A stretch of DNA of 33,770 bases from Triparma columacea (Eukaryota > Sar > Bolidophyceae > Parmales > Triparmaceae). Made by a program: the position numbers and the translations under genes. Shown piece by piece: positions 1 to 10,732 of the stretch (positions are counted from its first letter, which is position 1; each line of letters opens with the position of its first letter). The notes under the pieces are model-generated. The model did no database searches and was not told the DNA's origin. It saw only the letters and a list, made by a program, of their open reading frames with translations. The DNA lies in contig BRYA01000116.1 in NCBI GenBank assembly GCA_030267965.1, positions 1 to 33,770 of the forward strand, written 5' to 3'.

Positions 1-68
1 CCTAACCCTAACCCTAACCCTAACCCTAACCCTAACCCTAACCCTAACCCTAACCCTAACCCTAACCC
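1..68. repeat. Telomere repeat tract, CCCTAA type
   Basis: About 11.3 perfect tandem copies of the hexamer CCCTAA read inward from base 1 and stop abruptly at base 68. On the other strand this is TTAGGG, the G-rich strand running out to the chromosome end, so base 1 is the physical left end of a chromosome or the last assembled telomere bases. There is no degenerate telomere-associated repeat zone; ordinary sequence begins directly after it. Confidence 0.97.
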
Positions 69-369
69 ATCAGCCTCACTCCTCGCCTCTTCTCTCCCTT
101 CCCCTTATTTATACAATATCCTCCCCACACGCCCCCTTCCCTTACCCTCAGTCTGCTATCCCCAAATCCAACAAACCTCTTTATCATAACACACTACTAA
201 AGAGCTAAGTCTAGAATAACGCCATGCAAAGCGTTGAGCAAAGCGTTCAACAGCAATTACACAAGTGAGTGATCTATTAGTCACTAATATACCAAAGTAA
301 ATCATTTTACCCTACAAAATGGTGCTTTCCTTTTATTAATTCCCCATCCTTATTCAACCTCCCCACCCC
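69..369. other. Short subtelomeric spacer and 3' flank of the giant gene
   Basis: About 300 bases between the telomere and the stop codon of the first gene. The sequence is C/T-rich near the telomere and AT-richer from about 170. It must carry the 3' UTR and polyadenylation site of the minus-strand gene. No coding exon, RNA gene or subtelomeric satellite is visible. Confidence 0.6.
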
Positions 370-3300
370 CTAACCCTTCTCCTTTGACCGCTCAAAGGTG
401 TCCATCACTGGATCAACAGCTTCCACTTTCTCTGCCTTCTTCTTTGACTGCGCAAAGATGTCCATCACTGGATCAAATGCCTCCACTTTCTCTGACTTCT
501 TCTTTGACTGCGCAAAGATGTCCATCACTGGATCAAATGCCTCCACTTTCTCTGCCTTCTTCTTTGACTGCGCAAAGATATCCATCACTGGATCAAATGC
601 CTCCACTTTCTCTGCCTTCTTCTTTGACTGCGCAAAGATGTCCATCACTGGATCAAATGCCTCCACTTTCTCTGCCTTCTTCTTTGACTGCGCAAAGATG
701 TCCATCACTGGATCAAATGCCTCCACTTTCTCTGCCTTCTTCTTTGACTGCGCAAAGATATCCATCACTGGATCAAATGCCTCCACTTTCTCTGCCTTCT
801 TCTTTGACTGTGCAAAGATGTCCATCACTGGATCAAATGCCTCCACTTTCTCTGCCTTCTTCTTTGACTGCGCAAAGATGTCCATCACTGGATCAAATGC
901 CTCCACTTTTTCAGCCTTCTTCTTTGACTGCTCAATCCTTTGTTCTTCATTTTCCACTAAATCTTCTGGGTGTGTTGCAAAGTTAACTTTCTTGCTGTTT
1001 AAACCTTTGATTGCTTCTCCTTCATTTCCCCATTCCTTCTCCAACTTTTTGTCTTCTTTTTCATTGACAATCTTACTCCTTTTGAAACTCTCTTGCTGCT
1101 GTGTTTCGACTGGTAAGTAGTTAATCAGGATAGCATGCCTCATAGCAGGAGACAACCATTTGGGTTTCTCTTCCTCCCACTTGAACCAATTGTCTCTCAC
1201 TAAAGCCACTATTTCTTGCCTAATTGGCTTAGTAAGGTGTTGTGAGTACTCAACAGCTTCTGTAATCTTCCCCCTTTCAGTTTTAGAATTTCTGAATATA
1301 AAGGCAACACAGTCAATCCCCGTTTGCGTCGAGTAAAATGAGCTCAAGTACTCTCTCTTTATGTTTAGGAAAAATGTGAGCAAAGCAATCATAATCACAG
1401 GAATAAGGTAGGTAGCTAGGGACCAACCTATATTCGTTATGTCATCAAAATCTTCTTCTTTACTAGCTGAATTGGTGTTGTTGTGAGTCAATTGCTCCGC
1501 TAACGTGTTTTCTATGGTTTTCTGAGCTGTGTATAGAAATAGAGATACAGGTAAGCTTATCAAGGTGAAACAAACATTCAGACTCCAAATAAGGCCTCCA
1601 AGCTCAAGGGGGTGCCTGAGCTGAACAAGGCCTATGTAATCACTGATGATCTTTGCCCCAACTCTGAGAAAAATACTGCTGGCAATTTCATAGTTCCCAC
1701 CAAAAGGAATCCAGTACCAGAAATCACCCCGTACAACCTTGATCAACAAGTACAAACTCAAGTCAATTCCAAAGAAAGTAATTGCCCAAATATTCCCAAT
1801 CTTTGCCAGCAAGACGATTGTCGTGCATCTTGTTATCAGAATACCTGAGGAAGATATCATCAAAGAGGAAAACACCACTACTTTTTTTGTCGTTGAATCT
1901 GGTGTGAAACCATAAAATTGAGGATTAGTAACTCTCTTTGCTTCGTCTGTATCCCAGTCGTAAGAAATTGAAGCGCTAATGAAACCTGCAGAAAAAGATG
2001 CCATGGCAAGAGAAATAAAGGAAGCAAATTGTGCCTCTTTGTTAAGTGTTTCGCCTCCACTTAGTATGGCTGTGAGCTGAATTATAACTCCTGGAATGGC
2101 CTCGGCAAAAAGTTCAATGCATTTTATGTAAGCTGTCTCTGCCATGGGGCTAAATGCTTGTCCAACTTTCTTTTCCTTTCCAGTTGAGATGCGATGTGCG
2201 TCAACTAACGTTTTCAGTCCCAAAAAACAGGGGATTGACTCAAGAATAACCCTCTTCATTCCAAGATTTCTATTTTGTCCAAACACAAGTAGCAGTTGAA
2301 GAAAAATACAAACAGACAAGCTGACAAGTTGAGCCTGGAAGTACACAAATGTACCATTTCCTGTGTAGAATCTGTAAGTCACATAGATGTCTGAAATCAG
2401 GTCTGCAATGCTGATGTCTGCTCCAATGTGTGCTCTCAACTGCACTCCTGGCCTGACCTCTTCAATTACCAGTTTGTTGGTCATTCTTTCAATCATCTCC
2501 TCCCTCTCCCTCTCAGCCTCCTTCTCTGTCTCTTCTTTCAATTTGTTTTTATTGATAATTTGGGCCTTGTCCATCTTGACTCTGAGATTTGCTATCCGAT
2601 TCTCAATATTTGTACTCCTTGAGAGAGCATTTTTCTCAAGGGTGTTGCTGTCATCATCTTCATTGCTCTCAAGTGCGTTGCTGTCGTCATCTTCTTGGTC
2701 ACTTGTTTCCTTCTTTCCTGAAACTGGAACTACCTTTATTGCTTTTATTATTTTTGTTCTATCATGGAAACCAAGTGTTGAGTTCGTTTCACTACTATCC
2801 CACTTTGCATGCTGGATCTCCTCAAGGTAGAGCAAAGCCATCATGAAACCAAAGAAACCAAAGGTTCCAGAAAAAACTTTTCCCAAGGTGCTCATGTGAT
2901 CTGGTGACGCTGCTGCTAGCACTGCAAAAAGAGACCCACCTAGTGCTCCGATCGCTCCCATGGCCTCGGACAGGAGAAAGAAGTTGATTTCTCCGTATCC
3001 CCTCTTCTTTAATATAGTTGAAGGGGAGAAATAATGTGGTTTAACCCTGAGGAGAAGTATAAGGAAGGTAACATTTATGGTAAATTGGAAGGAAGACTGA
3101 GCCATAGCATTAGGCAAGAGAGACCCTAAGATAAGAAGGGCTTTTCTCACAAAGTGAACCACTTCAAACCAAGGTGCCCCATCATTGTAGCCCCTGTAAA
3201 GAATGTAAAAAGAAGATTCCTCGTTGAGGGATCCTCTTTTCTGAAGGTTTAGAATTATTTCTAATGCATAAAGAGGGAAGCCAATGCCAACAACAAACAC

Positions 3301-6300
3301 TACTACAAAGCCGTGTAGAAACATGAGAACTCTTCCGGTGTAAGAGGAGGAGCAGGTGACAGATGGGTCTGAAGCGAGCACAAAACTCCCATCCTTGTTA
3401 CCATCAGTGCAGTCCACCATGTTGAATGCGGTCTTCATCACTGGAGAGTACCAGAGTGTCATGAGGAAAATCAGAGTTGAGGCTGCCTTAACTCGCTCTG
3501 GTGACTTCTTGGGGTGCTTCAGGAGGTTGCGGAGGAGGAGAGCAAAAATAAACACTGGAAAATAGAAGATTGTGTAGAAATAGTGCTGAAGGTTCCACTC
3601 AGTATTGGTAAAGTAGGCAAGACACTGAGAGGCGTCAATTGGGAGCTGGAATGGGATGAACCTCAGGGCGAGAGTAGACCAACTGATATCTACCATTGTG
3701 GTGAGTTCCAAGATTTGGCAAAATGTTGCAAAGAGATGTGCCCCCTGAATAAATGTATGGCTGCTAGAGAATGTGTAAGCGTACAGGCCAATCACAGTCA
3801 CAGAAACCAGAAAGTATGTGAGGACAAGGGCGCTGCTGAGTATGCTGCAGTCCACGCAGTCCCCTCTATCCAAGAATTCCCCTTTCTTGCATACAGCTCC
3901 CCAAAGGCAGTTTGTTTTAGACCTTGAGAGGAAACCATCTTGACAAGGTTTGCACGAAGATGCTCCACTTTCTACACGTGGGGCGCTGTCTTCCTCACAA
4001 GGTAAGCAAGTGTTACTGCTGAAAGCTCCTTCTATGGTTGAATAAGTCCGATGGCTACAGCCTTCGCAGCTAGTGTCGTGGACTGCACCAGTTTCTCTGC
4101 CATAACGCCCAGCAGTGCAGTTTGTACAGCTTGATGCACCTGTCATTGGGTTGAACGTGCCTATTGGGCAAACAACACAAGGTTCTCTGAATTTGTCTTT
4201 CCCTAAGAAAATTCTCGTTGCACCTGCTTCTTTGCTGAACTTCCCCGGCTGGCAAGGTTGGCAAGTGGCACTGCTATTTGCCGCCTCTGAGATGCCAAAT
4301 TTCCCAGCAGCACAAGCTTCGCACACAGTGTTGTTTTTGGCTTCAGTGGCAGTGCTGAATCTCCCAGCGACACATGCTTGGCAATTTACTGCTCCATCTG
4401 TGGAGACATATTTCCCTGCTTCACAAGGCAGGCAAGCATCTCCACTTGTAGCTCCAGCAGAGGAGCTAGCCTTTCCAGCAAAGCATGGCTTGCAATAGGC
4501 TGCACTTGTTGCTGCAATGCTTGAGCTGTATTTTCCAGCGCCACACCTTGCACAAGAAGCAAAAGCGGCATTTGAGTAGGTTCCAGCCTCACAGTCTGTG
4601 CAGGCATCTTGGTGTGATGCTCCTGGATTAGGGTTGAACTTCCCAGAGGGGCAAGGCTTGCAGTCTGTAGCACCGTGACTATCTGAGTACTTGCCTGCTT
4701 CACAATCAAAACAGGTCTCCTCACTCACGGCTGCAATCCGAGAACTGTACTTTCCTGGGTTGCAAGTATTGCACGAAGTGGAACTTAGAGAAGCAGAGTA
4801 CTTTCCAGCAGGGCAATCAACACAGGCTGTTGCTCCTTCTAATGTGGAGAACTTTCCCCTCTCACAGGAAGTGCAAGTCAGATCTCCTTCAGAACTGTAA
4901 CTACCTTGGGGACACAACTCGCAGGAAGAGCTTGAGTCTCCAAGTGTTGGGTTGTGGGAACCAGAATCACAGAGGAAGAAGCAACTGTAGGAGAAGGGGA
5001 ACCCTCCAACAGTTGTTCCCAATATGTCCAAGGGAGATCCTACCACTGGTACATTGGAAGAGTAGGGAGAAGGGCACGTATTGTGGATGGTGATGGTTCC
5101 ATACTCGTTGTAAATATCATCACCATTTCCTGAGTCTGCTGTGTTTCCATAGAAGCTTGTTCCGTAGACATTAACAGTGATTCCAATATAAGTAACATAA
5201 ATGGCTCCACCTCCATAAAGACTACTTGTAGCTCTATTGTTGGAGAAGATAGAAAACTCAAAGCTCACAATGGCGTCATCACTTATCTGAATACCTCCAC
5301 CTACATCGCCCATCCCATTTGTGAAGGTGATGGCTCTTATTAGGAGCAGCTCTTTGCCAGTGCCCTTGACCCATACACACCTGCGTTCATATTGTCCATC
5401 CAAAACACATGTTGCAGTGTCATCGGTGCATTTCACTTGGCCGTGCATTTCTTCTGGTACTAGCATGTTGACTTCATTTGCGCAAATGCCGTCAGAACAC
5501 TTGTAAGCATGCACTTGCAACTCCAGGACATCGCCAAATTCCATTATTGAATCGCCAGTAGTGTAAGTACTAGATTCACCAAGAGGTTCAAAGTTGCTGA
5601 ACTTGTTAAACAATCCAGTCATGCCAGAGACATGCCAATTGTTCACACAAGTTGTTGCTCCACTGTTGCTAACCTTTCCAGCCTCGCAAGCTGTACAATT
5701 TGAAATAGACTCCCCACGTGTTGGGTTCTGAAAGCCTGCATCACAGGTGTAGTAAGCACAGCCGGAAAATGAAAACTTTTGGCCACTGACAGCATTGGCT
5801 GTACCAAGGGGTGCTCCTGTGTTGTAAATAATGGAGTGGGTGTGGTAGGAGGTGAGATTTGTACTTGCTGCCTCTGCCATTCTCTCTTTGTTTGTCTTAC
5901 CTTGGATAGGAGTGTTGAAGGAGTAGGGAGAAGGGCACGTATCATGAATGATAATGTTAGGGTTAGTGCCGCTAATTTTAAAACTGTATATATCGTCACC
6001 AAATGCTGGAGATGTGTTACCATTGAAACTTGTTCCGTAGATATTGACAGTTCCGGTTTCCGAAGCATATATTGCTCCACCTCCGTACGCACTGTCTGTA
6101 GCTCTGCAGTTAGTGAAGACACAGAGGTGTATCTCCACTATGGCACCAACCGTAATGCCAACCCCTCCACCACGACTAGCATCTCCCTTGTCGAAGGTGA
6201 GAGCTCGGAGAATAAGTGTTCCACTCCCAGTTCCACGCACCCACATCCCTCTTCTTGTATTCTCTCCATCCAACACACAGCTTGCGTTGTCCTCCACACA

Positions 6301-9300
6301 CTTGACCTCTCCATTCAAGTCTTCTGTAGACAGCATGCTATAAATACTTGCACAAGTCCCCTCTGAGCATTTGTAAGACCCAACAGCTAGAATTGCAGTG
6401 TCACCATTCGCCATGATGGAGTTGCCAGTGTTATCGACATAGTCCATATTAGCATAATTACTAACCGTGTTGAACAATACATTCATGTCGCTTACATGAT
6501 GAGGGTTTTGACAATTAATACCGTAAAACCCAGTGGTGCAAGAAGAGCAGGTGCAGGAGCCAGTAGTGCCGCCAATATCCCCCCCATTGATGCAGTAGAA
6601 GTTACCATCAGACCCAGCATCAGTAGAAGTAGAAGTAGCTTGGCAGTCATCAGCGGCGCAGTCAGTCCCACTGTAGCCTGCTGTGCAGATTGCACAGTTA
6701 GGACCACCAAAGCCAGTGTTGCAGGAAGTGCAGGTGCAGGAACCAAATGACCCAATAATGTTCCCTCCATTGATGCAGTAGAAGTTACCATCAGACCCAC
6801 TGTCAGTAGGTGTAGATGTAGCTTGGCAAGGATTGGCTGTCTGGCAGTTTGTACCGCTGAAGCCAGTATTGCATGATGTGCAAGTACAAGAGCCTGTTGT
6901 TCCCCCTACATCGCCCCCATTGATGCAGTAGAAGTTACCATCAGACCCATCGTCAGTAGAGGTTGATGTGGCTTGACAAGGATCAGGAGAGCAATCATCA
7001 GGAGGTGATCCACTATAGCCTGTAGGGCAGGTTGCACAGTTTGGACCACCAAAGCCAGAGTTGCAGGAAGTGCAAGTGCAAGATGAGCCATACCCACTCC
7101 ACCAACCTCCAACATCTCCCCCATTAATGCAGTAGAAGTTTCCGTCTGACCCATCATCAGATGGTGAGGTGGTGGCAACACAGGGATGAAAACAATCTGT
7201 GAAGGAGTATTTACTGCCCCCAACGGCCCCATGAGTGTTCAAAGCGGAACCTAAGAAAGGAGAGAATAGGAATTGGTGCAGCAGTAACGTAAAGTGAGTT
7301 GTGGGGTTAGGAATGGTTCTACAAACCACACAAGTATCGTCATTCTCGTCTTACCTTGGATTGGAGTGTTGGAGGAGTAGGGAGAAGGGCACGTACTGTG
7401 GATGGTGATGGTTCCGCCAGAGTTGTAAATGTCATCACCATTTCCTGGGCCTGCTGTGTTTCCATTGAAGCTTGTTCCGTAAACATTGACAGTAGTTCCA
7501 CTAGCCTGAACATAAATTGCTCCACCTCCATAACTACTCCCTGTATAAGTAGCTCTATTGTTTGAGAAGACGCAGAGCTCCAAGTCCACGGCACCACCTT
7601 GAATGTAAACCCCTCCACCAGCATAAGCATCCCCCTTGTCGAAGGTGAGAGCTCGGAGAATAAGTGTACCACTCCCAGTTCTCCACACTTCCATCACTCC
7701 TCTTGCATTCTCTCCATCCAACACACAGCTTGCGTTGTCCTCCACACACTTGACCTCTCCATTCAAGTTGTCTGTGTACAGCATTAGAGTACTAGCTGCA
7801 CAAGTCCCCTCTGGGCATTTATACGACCCAACAGCTAGAATTGTAGTGTCACCATTTGCCATGATGGAGTTGCCAGTGTTAACACCGGAGCCTGCATAAT
7901 TACTGACCGTGTTGAACAGCTCGTTCATATTATCCAGGCTAACCTCCGACATTCTCCGTACAAAGGTTATCTCCTCCCCTTGGTTCGTCTTCTCCCCCTT
8001 GATGACCCTCCTTGCCATCCTGCTCACCTTCCCCGCCCCGAAGGACTGAGCGACGGCGCCTCGCATCACAATGCAGTTGAGCATAACGATGTTGAACGTG
8101 CGGATGAAGTTTTCACTTAGCCTGAGCCTGTACGAGAAGGCCTTCGGCATGAGGTTGATGACGTAGAAGGCAGCCGTTGCGAAGAGGTTGAGGGCCGTGA
8201 AGAACAAGACAAGACCGTCTGACCATGTGAGAGGTGCAGGGGGCTCAGGTGCAGGTTGTGCAGTCGGATCGTAGACGACGAGGGCAAAGGGGTTCTGCGA
8301 GGCGGCGAAGGGCAAGGAGGCGGCAAAGGGCAAGGAGGCTGCGATTGCGGAGAGAAGCGAGACGTTGCATTAGCTACAGTTGCTGCATAACAGCTCGATT
8401 CCCCCCTCCGTAACAGTAGCTCCCCCCTCCTCTTACCTTGAACCGTTGGGAATGCTTTAGTCGTAGGAGCAACAAGCTTCTCAACGACCCTACTCGCGTC
8501 CAAAGAGGAAGCCTTGACGTTGCCACCCTGGAACCAGCGCATCATGCTTGGAAGATCCGAAGGAAGGACGTCCTCTTGCAAAGGGGCGCCTATCACTCCA
8601 AGAGGAGCAAAGTCTGGGTTGGTCGTGACCGAGGCGACTACGACTGGGACGTTAGAATCTAAGTGTGTAGCACTTTGCCCGACCTCCCCTAGACCTCCTC
8701 TACCACCCTCTCTTACTTACCTCCTCCCGCAGTGGGTCCGGGTGCAGGTTGCGCAATAGGATCATCGACGACGATCCCGAACGCGATGGGCGTCGAAGCA
8801 ATCTGGATTGGCTGTAACTCAAGGTGGGGCGCCTCGCCGCCGGCAACTTGGTGGGGGAAAGGGGGGGGGGGGGGGCAAAGGAGCGGGTGAGGGAATTAAA
8901 GTAACCGTAGATGTAAACGGTTTACAAAGGCAAAATTTCCTTCTCCCCCCTCCCCCCTCCTCACCTCCTAAAAGCCTGAGATTCCACACCTCATCAGTAG
9001 CTTTGATGTTATCGTCGTCGCCAAGGAGCCAGAACTTCCTGCTCGGGGAAGGGGAGATATCCACCAGCAAAGTGTCTCCCTTGCCATCGAGAGCTGCGTA
9101 GTCCGAGTTGGCTATTGCGATTAGGTGTTAGAGTACAGTTTGCAGCGCGGTGTCAATAATAAATAAAAATAAGTACTTTTCCCACTACACCATCACACAC
9201 TTACCTTCCCAAATCTCAGAATAAGACACGCTCATTCCCTTATCGCTCGCAGCAGGGATTCTCTTGGAGGCCTCTGATGCGCGGGCTTCGACATCAACGG

Positions 9301-9803
9301 CATTTAGGAAGAGCTCCATGTTGTAGAGCATATCCGGAAGTTGATTGGCGGTTGCTTGTGCTTCAACTGTAACAGCATTCACGGTAATGAAGAGCACGAG
9401 GCGTTGGGTGGCGACAATTTCCCTTGAGGGGGGCGGATAGAAAGCGTCCTCAAGGTGCCTCTGGAAGGAAGAGACGTTATCTGAGATCTCGGGTGGTTTG
9501 TGTGCGTGGACACGATCTCCGGGGTTGGAGCAGTCCTCTGTTTCTCTGCTCCCGAGGTAGTGGGAGGCCAAGGTGTTTACATGGTCATGAAGCAAGTTGC
9601 GCTGGCCTGGAAGGTTGGAGTAGACCTCGGAGGAAGTGCCTGTCTTGACGAGGGCACTAGGAAGTGGAATGACTGCGAAGGGGTGTTAGAATTTAGTTTA
9701 CATCCTGTATCGACTTCAAACCTCAACCCTCTCTTTGTACACTCTTCTTACCTTGTCCGACCATAGTGACGAGAGAGAGGAGCGTGAATATGCAAATCCA
9801 CAT
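370..9803 (-). CDS. Giant mosaic membrane protein with Pmp-like, EGF-like, GCC2/GCC3 and multi-TM regions (2,959 aa, 7 exons)
   Basis: Exons are 9803-9752, 9672-9205, 9111-8965, 8846-8721, 8658-8437, 8338-7355 and 7250-370; every junction has GT-AG ends and matching phase. Residues 1-17 form a short hydrophobic leader, followed by an unrecognised region to about 379 and a hydrophobic span at about 380-402. Next come a Pmp-like module (about 477-666) with FxxN and GGAIY motifs, four Cys-rich EGF-like repeats (about 685-915), and Pmp-like modules 2 (about 921-1115) and 3 (about 1209-1404). About 18 Cys-rich GCC2/GCC3 (ephrin-receptor-like) repeats occupy about 1439-1790. A first TM bundle (about 1800-2150), an acidic/charged linker, a second TM bundle (about 2277-2636, weakly XK-like) and a tail of nine 20-residue repeats (about 2773-2955) follow. 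A surface adhesion or receptor role is inference. The start is uncertain: in-frame Met codons lie upstream, to about 9888. Residues before about 470 may have been joined from another gene. Confidence 0.83.
385..932 (-). repeat. 60-bp tandem repeat array (9 copies) coding a 20-residue repeat
   Basis: Nine 60-bp units sit head to tail inside the last exon of the giant gene and keep its frame. Each codes a lysine-rich start (SKKKAEKVEA) and an end like FDPVMDIFAQ. The inner units differ at only one or two bases, including at synonymous sites; the terminal unit nearest the stop is the most diverged. Such DNA-level identity points to recent expansion by slippage or unequal exchange. Confidence 0.95.
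5905..7930 (-). repeat. Duplicated Pmp-like module pair, offset about 1,448 bp
   Basis: The stretches around 5910-6490 and 7360-7935 code homologous Pmp-like modules and share long identical DNA blocks. One example is the block starting at 6261 and again at 7709, identical over more than 50 bases. A third, more diverged module lies at about 5040-5625. This is a segmental duplication inside one gene, with the EGF-like repeats between the two close copies. Confidence 0.85.
6490..7200 (-). repeat. Four EGF-like coding repeats with near-identical cores
   Basis: A core coding GSDGNFYCINGG recurs four times, near 6575, 6770, 6918 and 7122, at spacings of about 150-200 bp. The copies are nearly identical in DNA except for the one nearest 7122. 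Each unit ends in a CTCTSCxxGFxGxNC-type EGF signature. The irregular spacing reflects an extra Cys-rich insert in alternate units. Confidence 0.85.
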
Positions 9804-10295
9804 CCTAGTTCCTCTCCTTGCGGTCCAACGCGAGGGGGCTGGCCTTGGGAAGTTACCTTCGGCAGCTGTTGGCATGATGAGGCTGGACATCCCAAGACAG
9901 GATAAGGTGTACGGTGAAGTTAGACGTCGTCGAAAGTGAGAAAAATGGTTGGGGGAGGGAGGGGGGGGGTCAAATTCTCGAAGTTTGTAACAATAAGACA
10001 ATATAACAGCCCAGAATTTGCTCTGGGGCATACCTTGGAGGAGGAGTCAAAATTTTGGCCAAGGTCGTTAGTGTTGTTAGGGACCTAGTGATTCCTACAT
10101 ATGTACGCAGTACCCGTAAATTTTCTCTAATAATCCTTTAGATTTTCTCTAAAATTTTATCTCCACTTCAACGATTAAAAACACCTAAAACCCCACCCCC
10201 CACCCTCTCCCCCCTCCTCTCTTTCCTATAATTATCTTTCTTTCACGTTAACCTCTCGGTGGTGTTGGGTCGGGGGGAGAGGGGGGGTGTGTTTG
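9804..10295. other. Spacer upstream of the giant gene
   Basis: About 490 bases between the chosen start of the giant gene and the stop of the next minus-strand gene. It is open in the giant gene's frame up to about 10031, where the minus strand has CCAAG followed by GTATGC, a possible donor, so a further 5' exon is conceivable. The rest is AT-rich (10090-10180), followed by C- and G-runs. No separate gene is seen. Confidence 0.5.
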
Positions 10296-10634
10296 TCAGG
10301 AGCACGTGCAGCACGCCTTAACGTTCTCTACCTTTCCTTCCGCCTTCCTCTTACTTCCTTTCTTGCCACCCCCCAGTTTAACGTTGTCGCCCTCTTCCGA
10401 CGAAGAGGAGGGTTCGGACGTGTGTGGGTAGGGTGGGGAGTCGGTTTGGTGGAACTTGCTGGATAGGGCCTTCCCTATGTCCTTGAATCCCTTCCGGAGG
10501 GCCTGCTTTGGGGAGATGGCCTTGTCGATCTGACGCTGGGACACGACCTTCCGCTCGGAGGACCTTAGGTTAGCACCGTGAGGGCCTTGGCTCCTTTTGT
10601 GCTTCGCCTCGTCGCAGTAGGAGTGGTTGAGGAG
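10296..10634 (-). CDS. Last exon of an unrecognised gene cut by the assembly gap; Cys-rich C-terminus
   Basis: The 112-codon terminal exon opens after a strong pyrimidine tract and CCAG acceptor at 10635-10636 and runs in frame to the stop at 10296. It starts LLNHSYCDEAK, has a basic helix-prone stretch (RQIDKAISPKQALRKGFKD), then a Ser/Pro-rich segment, an acidic Ser run, a Lys-rich segment and the end KACCTCS. The last four residues fit a loose C-x-x-S prenylation pattern, and the paired Cys could be acylated. I do not recognise the family. It may belong to the same gene as the start exon at 11895-11766; the gap hides the middle. Confidence 0.5.
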   Translation of the reverse strand, partial: LLNHSYCDEAKHKRSQGPHGANLRSSERKVVSQRQIDKAISPKQALRKGFKDIGKALSSKFHQTDSPPYPHTSEPSSSSEEGDNVKLGGGKKGSKRKAEGKVENVKACCTCS

Positions 10635-10732
10635 CTGGAGGGGGGAGAGGGGGGGGGGAGGGCGATGAACGAAGGGTTTAGTTTCGTGGCTGATGAGAAC
10701 ACAGCAGTCCCCGTTTTTCCTTCCCTCCCCCC

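Noticed and set aside
385..932. CRISPR-like array
   Set aside because: The whole 60-bp unit repeats with no unique spacers, and it is coding.
384..1120. Plus-strand repetitive open frames
   Set aside because: They are antisense to the 60-bp array; a 60-bp period without stops keeps all frames open.
370..7329. Giant gene as a single-exon protein starting at 7329
   Set aside because: The first 26 residues would be the translation of an intron (GTAAGACG at 7354 to TTCTTAG at 7251). Splicing to 7355 rejoins a Pmp-like module to its expected continuation.
8819..8830. Acceptor TTACAG at about 8829 for exon 4 of the giant gene
   Set aside because: It gives a phase that meets a stop codon soon after; the upstream CCACCAAG acceptor (exon starting 8846) keeps the frame open and in phase.
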